61,027 bases of DNA from Oscillospiraceae bacterium (GTDB lineage Bacteria; Bacillota_A; Clostridia; Oscillospirales; Ruminococcaceae): assembly GCA_017829075.1 (NCBI GenBank), contig JAGAJA010000054.1, positions 1 to 61,027 of the forward strand, given 5' to 3'. The notes under the pieces were generated by a model, which saw only the letters and a program-made list of their open reading frames with translations, was not told the origin of the DNA and did not search any database. The position numbers and the translations under genes were made by a program. Within the stretch, counting starts at the first letter, position 1. Every line of letters begins with the position of its first letter. This document shows positions 57,382 through 61,027 of the stretch, piece after piece.

Positions 57382-59562
57382 ATGGCTCAGAATGGATTTA
57401 CACGATATATCGGTTACGACAACGCCGATGTTTTCAAGAATATGCTTATCGAGAGCTATGCTGCGGCTAAAAAGAACGGACTGTTCTTTGAGGGAAAGCT
57501 CCCTATGGCTACTACAACTGAGATCAGTTCTGCTGCGAACTATGCGGCGGCGGATTTCAACGATGCAAAGTCGGTGAATGCGGGGCTTCAGTCGTGGATA
57601 TCCTCACAGCGGCTGCCTTACAGCGCCGAGGCACTCACTCCGGTGCTTCAGGAGGCGATAGCCCAGTGCGGAGCGAACGGCAGGAACACCTATTATGTGA
57701 TCCTCTGCTGGCTGATGAAATATCTCTCGATACGTCCCCAGTCGCTGGTCTACATCGGCACGGGAACGCTGCGGGAGCTGTTTTTCCTCTATCTTATGAA
57801 CATTGCCGGAGTGAAGATAATCTATGTTTCCTACGGCATGGACAAGGATTTTGAGAAATTCCCGCACAAGGACAAGATCCAGACGATAGACGGCGCGATG
57901 AGCGGCATGGTGCAGATAGATTTCGCGCATATCGACCTGTCAAAGGCGGCGAAGATGTCTGAAATGCGCTCAGCGGCGCAGCAGGTGGAAGGGATAGTCC
58001 AGCGGCTGAACACCACCGCCGCCGGGATATTCGAGGACTTCATGGTAGACCGCCGCACACGAGTTGTGAAGAACGGCGGAGTATTCAAGGAGGACGGAGT
58101 AATTCCGGTTTACTTCGCGGCGCTCATCGGATATGATGAGGAAGCGGTGTACAATAATATGCTGCTGAAGTTCAAAGAGGGCTTCGCAGGCAGCAAAAAG
58201 CAGCTTATATTCATAGAAAAGCCGCTGGGAAACCCCACGGCGGAGGAAATAAAGCAGCTTGGCAGCGTTACTCGCAGCAGTACCAGCGAGATGATAGACG
58301 AGCTTGCCCTGCTGATAAAGCTGAACGGAGATCCGGTGCGCACCACGCTGGCTCAGACGGAGCTTAGAAAGCTGCTGAACGAGCTGTACACCGGAAATCA
58401 GACGGTGGTGTACAATTACGCCAGCAAGCTGATTTCGTGGTTGTACCGCTGCACTCAGGCGCGGAAATACTCGGTGCAGTACGAGGACATTCCCGTTATA
58501 CTGTACTACGGCGATATTTCCCAGTCGGAGCTGTATTTCCTGCACTTCATGTCCCGGTGCGGCTTTGATGTTATCTATATCACACCGAACAAGCAGCTTC
58601 TTGATCTTGCCGTGGACAAAAATCTCGGCAATCTGATGCAGATATTCCAGCTTCCCCAAAGCAAGGAAAGCGGCAGCTATCCGAATAAATCTATCAAGAT
58701 GAAGGTGGCGACGGTCGCTTATTCCGCCGAGCGGGAGCTTGACACTATGTTGTACGGCGGCGACGCGGGTATATTCCGGGACTTCCAGTTCCCGAACAGC
58801 CAGACGGTCACGCTGAAAACCACGCTTGAGGAGATCGGAATTCTGTGGGATCAGGAGGCGCGGTTCAGACAGGGCTTTGCCACCTCCGGAAATCTGGTGA
58901 CGCTGCCTAACATCTTCGCAAAGATAAGCGGAGTAAGGGACGGCAATGTTACTGCCTACTGGGAGGAAATCCGGAACAGACTTACTCCGGAAACGATCCT
59001 GCGGGTAAAGACCGAACAGCAGCCGCAGGCGGGGAATATGGATCTGTCCGCATACCGCAGCTTTTACCGCAACGGTCAGATAGACGCGGAGAAGCTGAAA
59101 ACCTCAACTCTCAACCGTTACAGCTACCTGCCGGACAGAATACAGAATCTGTTGATGTTCAAGCTTCAGGAAACTGTTGACAGCGGATTTATAAAGCTCT
59201 CCGGGGACGAGCTGGTATGCAGTGTTTTGCATTATGGGCTTAGTCTTGACAAGGAGTTCATGAAGCTGCTGCAAAGCTTTGACTTTACAAAGCGGCTTCC
59301 GAAGCTGATATGGATAGACGCGGTGGAGCAGACCTTCACGCTGGAGGAATGTATACAGCTTGTTCTGTGCAACCTTATCGGCTTTGACATACTGATTTAC
59401 ACCCCCACGGGGTATAAAAACCTCGAAACGTTCGTATCACAGGACGCGTTCGAGGAGCATACTATGAACGAATTTCTGTATAACTTGGAGGTGCCGAAGT
59501 TCAAAATACCCTCCGAAATGAAGAACGGCGGATTATTCGGCAAGCTGTTCAGGAAAGGATAG
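57382..59562 (+). CDS. YceG-like tellurite-resistance-associated protein
   Basis: About 726 residues, a large soluble protein of the family seen as YceG in the Bacillus subtilis yceCDEFGH Ter locus. There are two related halves: FTRYIGYDNADVFKNMLIES and VYFAALIGYDEEAVYNNMLL open each repeat, and VYIGTGTLRELFFLYLMNIAG pairs with ILYYGDISQSELYFLHFMSR, each followed by I.Y.(S/T). No catalytic motif is obvious, and the fold may be glycosyltransferase- or nucleotidyltransferase-like. The start is uncertain: TTG 57358, ATG 57367 and ATG 57382 are in frame, and MAQNGFTRYIGYDN looks the most natural. Confidence 0.82.
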   Translation: MAQNGFTRYIGYDNADVFKNMLIESYAAAKKNGLFFEGKLPMATTTEISSAANYAAADFNDAKSVNAGLQSWISSQRLPYSAEALTPVLQEAIAQCGANGRNTYYVILCWLMKYLSIRPQSLVYIGTGTLRELFFLYLMNIAGVKIIYVSYGMDKDFEKFPHKDKIQTIDGAMSGMVQIDFAHIDLSKAAKMSEMRSAAQQVEGIVQRLNTTAAGIFEDFMVDRRTRVVKNGGVFKEDGVIPVYFAALIGYDEEAVYNNMLLKFKEGFAGSKKQLIFIEKPLGNPTAEEIKQLGSVTRSSTSEMIDELALLIKLNGDPVRTTLAQTELRKLLNELYTGNQTVVYNYASKLISWLYRCTQARKYSVQYEDIPVILYYGDISQSELYFLHFMSRCGFDVIYITPNKQLLDLAVDKNLGNLMQIFQLPQSKESGSYPNKSIKMKVATVAYSAERELDTMLYGGDAGIFRDFQFPNSQTVTLKTTLEEIGILWDQEARFRQGFATSGNLVTLPNIFAKISGVRDGNVTAYWEEIRNRLTPETILRVKTEQQPQAGNMDLSAYRSFYRNGQIDAEKLKTSTLNRYSYLPDRIQNLLMFKLQETVDSGFIKLSGDELVCSVLHYGLSLDKEFMKLLQSFDFTKRLPKLIWIDAVEQTFTLEECIQLVLCNLIGFDILIYTPTGYKNLETFVSQDAFEEHTMNEFLYNLEVPKFKIPSEMKNGGLFGKLFRKG

Positions 59563-59568
59563 AATAAT

Positions 59569-60744
59569 ATGGGATTACAGTTTACACCCGGCGCACAGGT
59601 TCAGCCCGCAGCCGCTCCGGAAGCTGCTTCGGCGCAGACATTCACCACAGCAAAGACTCCGGAGGACGTTGCTCTTGACATGAAGATCGAGGAGGCAAAG
59701 AACTTCAACATCGTTGTAAAGACCGACGAGATCAAGCAGGAGCTTGCTTCCAGCAAGGAGATCGACCAGCTTGTAAGCACGATCAACCTCAACGATTCGA
59801 ACACTATCGTAAAGTTCGGCGCTGAGGCTGCGGAGGAGATCTCCAAGGCTTCCGATCAGGTGCTCAACTCCATGACCATTGATCAGGTCAACGATACCGG
59901 CGTTATGCTCAGAGAGCTGGGCAAGATTATGGAAAAGTTCGATATCGAGGAGATCAAGGACGAAAAGCCCGGATTTTTCGGCAATCTCAAGAAGAAGCTT
60001 GAGAAGATCATCGGCAAGTACGAAACCATGGGCGGCGAGGTAGATAAGATCTACGTTCAGCTCAAGCAGTACGAGAACGAGATCTCTGCGGCGAACACAA
60101 AGCTTGACGCGATGTATGACGCAAACCTCGGCTATTATCAGGAGCTTGTGAAGTATATCATGGCGGGCGAGCAGGCTGTCAAGGAGCTTGACCAGTATAT
60201 CGAGGAGTACACTAAGAAGGTTCAGGAAAATCCGGACGACGGAACAATCCGCATGGATCTGTCCAACCTCACACAGATGAGAGAGATACTCGATCAGCGT
60301 GTAATGGACTTAAAGGTTGCGGAAAACGTTGCAATCCAGACTGTTCCTATGCTCAAGACCATGGAGTATTCCAACCTAAATCTGGTTAGAAAGATCAATT
60401 CTGCGTTCATCATAACCATGCCGGTATTCAAGCAGGCTTTGGCTCAGGCTATCATGCTCAAGCGCCAGAAGATCATTGCTGACTCCATGCAGGCTCTTGA
60501 TGAAAAGACCAATGAGATGCTGAAGAAGAATGCTCAGAACACCGTAAATCAGAGCAAGGCTATTGCGGCTATGGCTTCCGGTTCTTCCATCAAGGTAGAA
60601 ACTCTTCAGGAAACATGGACAACTATCGTCAACGGTATCGACGAGGTTCAGCAGATACAGGATCAGGCAAGAGAAAAGCGCAAGCAGGACGCTGTTGTTC
60701 TGGAACAGATCAAGGCGGATTATAAGAAGCGCATGAAGGCGTGA
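59569..60744 (+). CDS. telA: Toxic anion resistance protein TelA
   Basis: A 391-residue, mostly helical, coiled-coil-rich protein of the TelA/KlaA family (Bacillus YceH). Typical blocks are KPGFFGNLKKKLEKIIGKYE, IYVQLKQYENEISAANTKLD, GEQAVKELDQYIEEY, QTVPMLKTMEYSNLNLVRKI, NSAFIITMPVFKQAL and AMASGSSIKVETLQETW near the C terminus. It acts in the cytosol or at the membrane in tellurite and envelope-antibiotic resistance. It follows the YceG-like gene by 6 bp, as in Bacillus, and ends the Ter locus. Confidence 0.92.
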   Translation: MGLQFTPGAQVQPAAAPEAASAQTFTTAKTPEDVALDMKIEEAKNFNIVVKTDEIKQELASSKEIDQLVSTINLNDSNTIVKFGAEAAEEISKASDQVLNSMTIDQVNDTGVMLRELGKIMEKFDIEEIKDEKPGFFGNLKKKLEKIIGKYETMGGEVDKIYVQLKQYENEISAANTKLDAMYDANLGYYQELVKYIMAGEQAVKELDQYIEEYTKKVQENPDDGTIRMDLSNLTQMREILDQRVMDLKVAENVAIQTVPMLKTMEYSNLNLVRKINSAFIITMPVFKQALAQAIMLKRQKIIADSMQALDEKTNEMLKKNAQNTVNQSKAIAAMASGSSIKVETLQETWTTIVNGIDEVQQIQDQAREKRKQDAVVLEQIKADYKKRMKA

Positions 60745-60757
60745 TTTTAGCAGAGAT

Positions 60758-60790
60758 AAGGGGGCGTATTCCGAGAGGGTGCGCCCTTTT
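60758..60790 (+). terminator. Terminator of the Ter locus
   Basis: AAGGGGGCGT and GTGCGCCCTTTT form an imperfect stem followed by TTTTGTTTG. Confidence 0.55.
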
Positions 60791-60839
60791 GTTTGTGCAT
60801 TAACTATTGTGTTATATTAATCTCAACGGAAAATTGGAA

Positions 60840-61027
60840 TTTGTCGGGCGGTTACGCCCGCCGGCTACTTCCGCGCGAAGCGCAATTGTTTTTCGCTTCC
60901 TTTTGGCTTCCAAAAGGAAGCGGGGTGTGGGGCAGCGCCCCACCACTCAGCGCGGCAGCGCATAAACGCGTCAGAAGCGCTAAAGGGGTTACAGGGGGAA
61001 AACAAGAGTTTTCCCCCTGTCAATGAC
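60840..61027. repeat. GC-rich non-coding repeat, probably a dispersed element
   Basis: It contains the hairpins CGGGCGG/CCGCCGG (about 60846-60861), CTTCCTTTTGG/CCAAAAGGAAG (60898-60919), GTGGGGC/GCGCCCCAC-type (about 60926-60942) and GGGGGAAAAC/GTTTTCCCCCTG (about 60996-61019). The open frame across it has low-complexity translation and no ribosome site, so I do not call a gene. It runs off the window end. Confidence 0.5.

Noticed and set aside
60793..61026. 77-codon open frame at the right edge
   Set aside because: No ribosome site, translation is low in complexity (repeated PP, SAAA), and the DNA is made of inverted repeats; probably non-coding.

Overview
The window looks like chromosome from an anaerobic, sporulation-lineage Gram-positive gut bacterium of the class Clostridia, probably Oscillospiraceae/Ruminococcaceae. 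The evidence is an Rnf complex ordered CDGEAB, a Spo0A, class B sortases with long cytoplasmic tails, LTAC-lipobox binding proteins, an Amt-GlnB fusion, strong AGGAGG-type ribosome sites and TTGACA-17-TATAAT promoters. This placement is inference from gene content. I saw no rRNA, tRNA, CRISPR array or transposase gene.

Layout: 0.1-1.2 kb, two related membrane proteins of unknown role. 1.3-5.0 kb (minus), an operon of Cof-type HAD phosphatase, ArsC/Spx-like protein, CNNM/CorC transporter, FakA C-terminal-like protein and an HMGL-fold protein without the usual metal ligands. 5.2-5.8 kb, another HAD phosphatase. 6.0-11.0 kb, the rnfCDGEAB operon (ferredoxin:NAD+ oxidoreductase and ion pump). 11.2-13.2 kb, an ECF-like sigma factor overlapping a membrane-anchored serpin. 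13.2-19.8 kb (minus), an MMPL/RND exporter overlapping a 1320-residue surface protein with GLUG repeats and a very long helical stalk.

19.9-28.4 kb (minus) is a reductive pyrimidine-degradation locus: Fe-alcohol dehydrogenase, M20 carbamoyl hydrolase, ABC ATPase, dihydropyrimidinase, PreA, PucR regulator and class III aminotransferase. It is damaged. The hydrolase carries a one-base frameshift, and the ABC ATPase and dihydropyrimidinase are fused by deletion, with a second deletion inside the dihydropyrimidinase. Three promoters in this locus have TGTGC-N4/5-GCACA inverted repeats 80-155 bp upstream, which are good candidates for PucR sites.

28.6-33.0 kb has two paralogous solute-binding lipoproteins and a divergent AraC/cupin regulator. 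33.3-34.0 kb encodes a Spo0A with Glu at the phosphorylated Asp position. 34.2-35.0 kb is a gene-free, hairpin- and repeat-rich region. 35.0-37.8 kb carries a cysteine desulfurase, thiI and a CinA-type amidase. 37.8-42.7 kb carries three tandem class B sortases and a SpoIID-domain protein. 42.8-46.2 kb has two small proteins, a zinc-dependent phospholipase C-like protein and Amt-GlnB. 46.2-47.1 kb is an XRE regulator with a hydrophobic glycine-rich tail.

47.3-60.7 kb is a large Ter (tellurite/chemical stress) locus: TerD, a small membrane protein, YbaK, the TerY/PP2C/kinase triad, a PMCA-type Ca2+ ATPase, a second TerD, a TerD with a large N-terminal extension, a YceG-like protein and TelA. 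The likely logic is vWA and kinase/phosphatase signalling at the membrane, coupled to Ca2+-binding TerD proteins and Ca2+ export. The last 200 bp look like a dispersed non-coding repeat.
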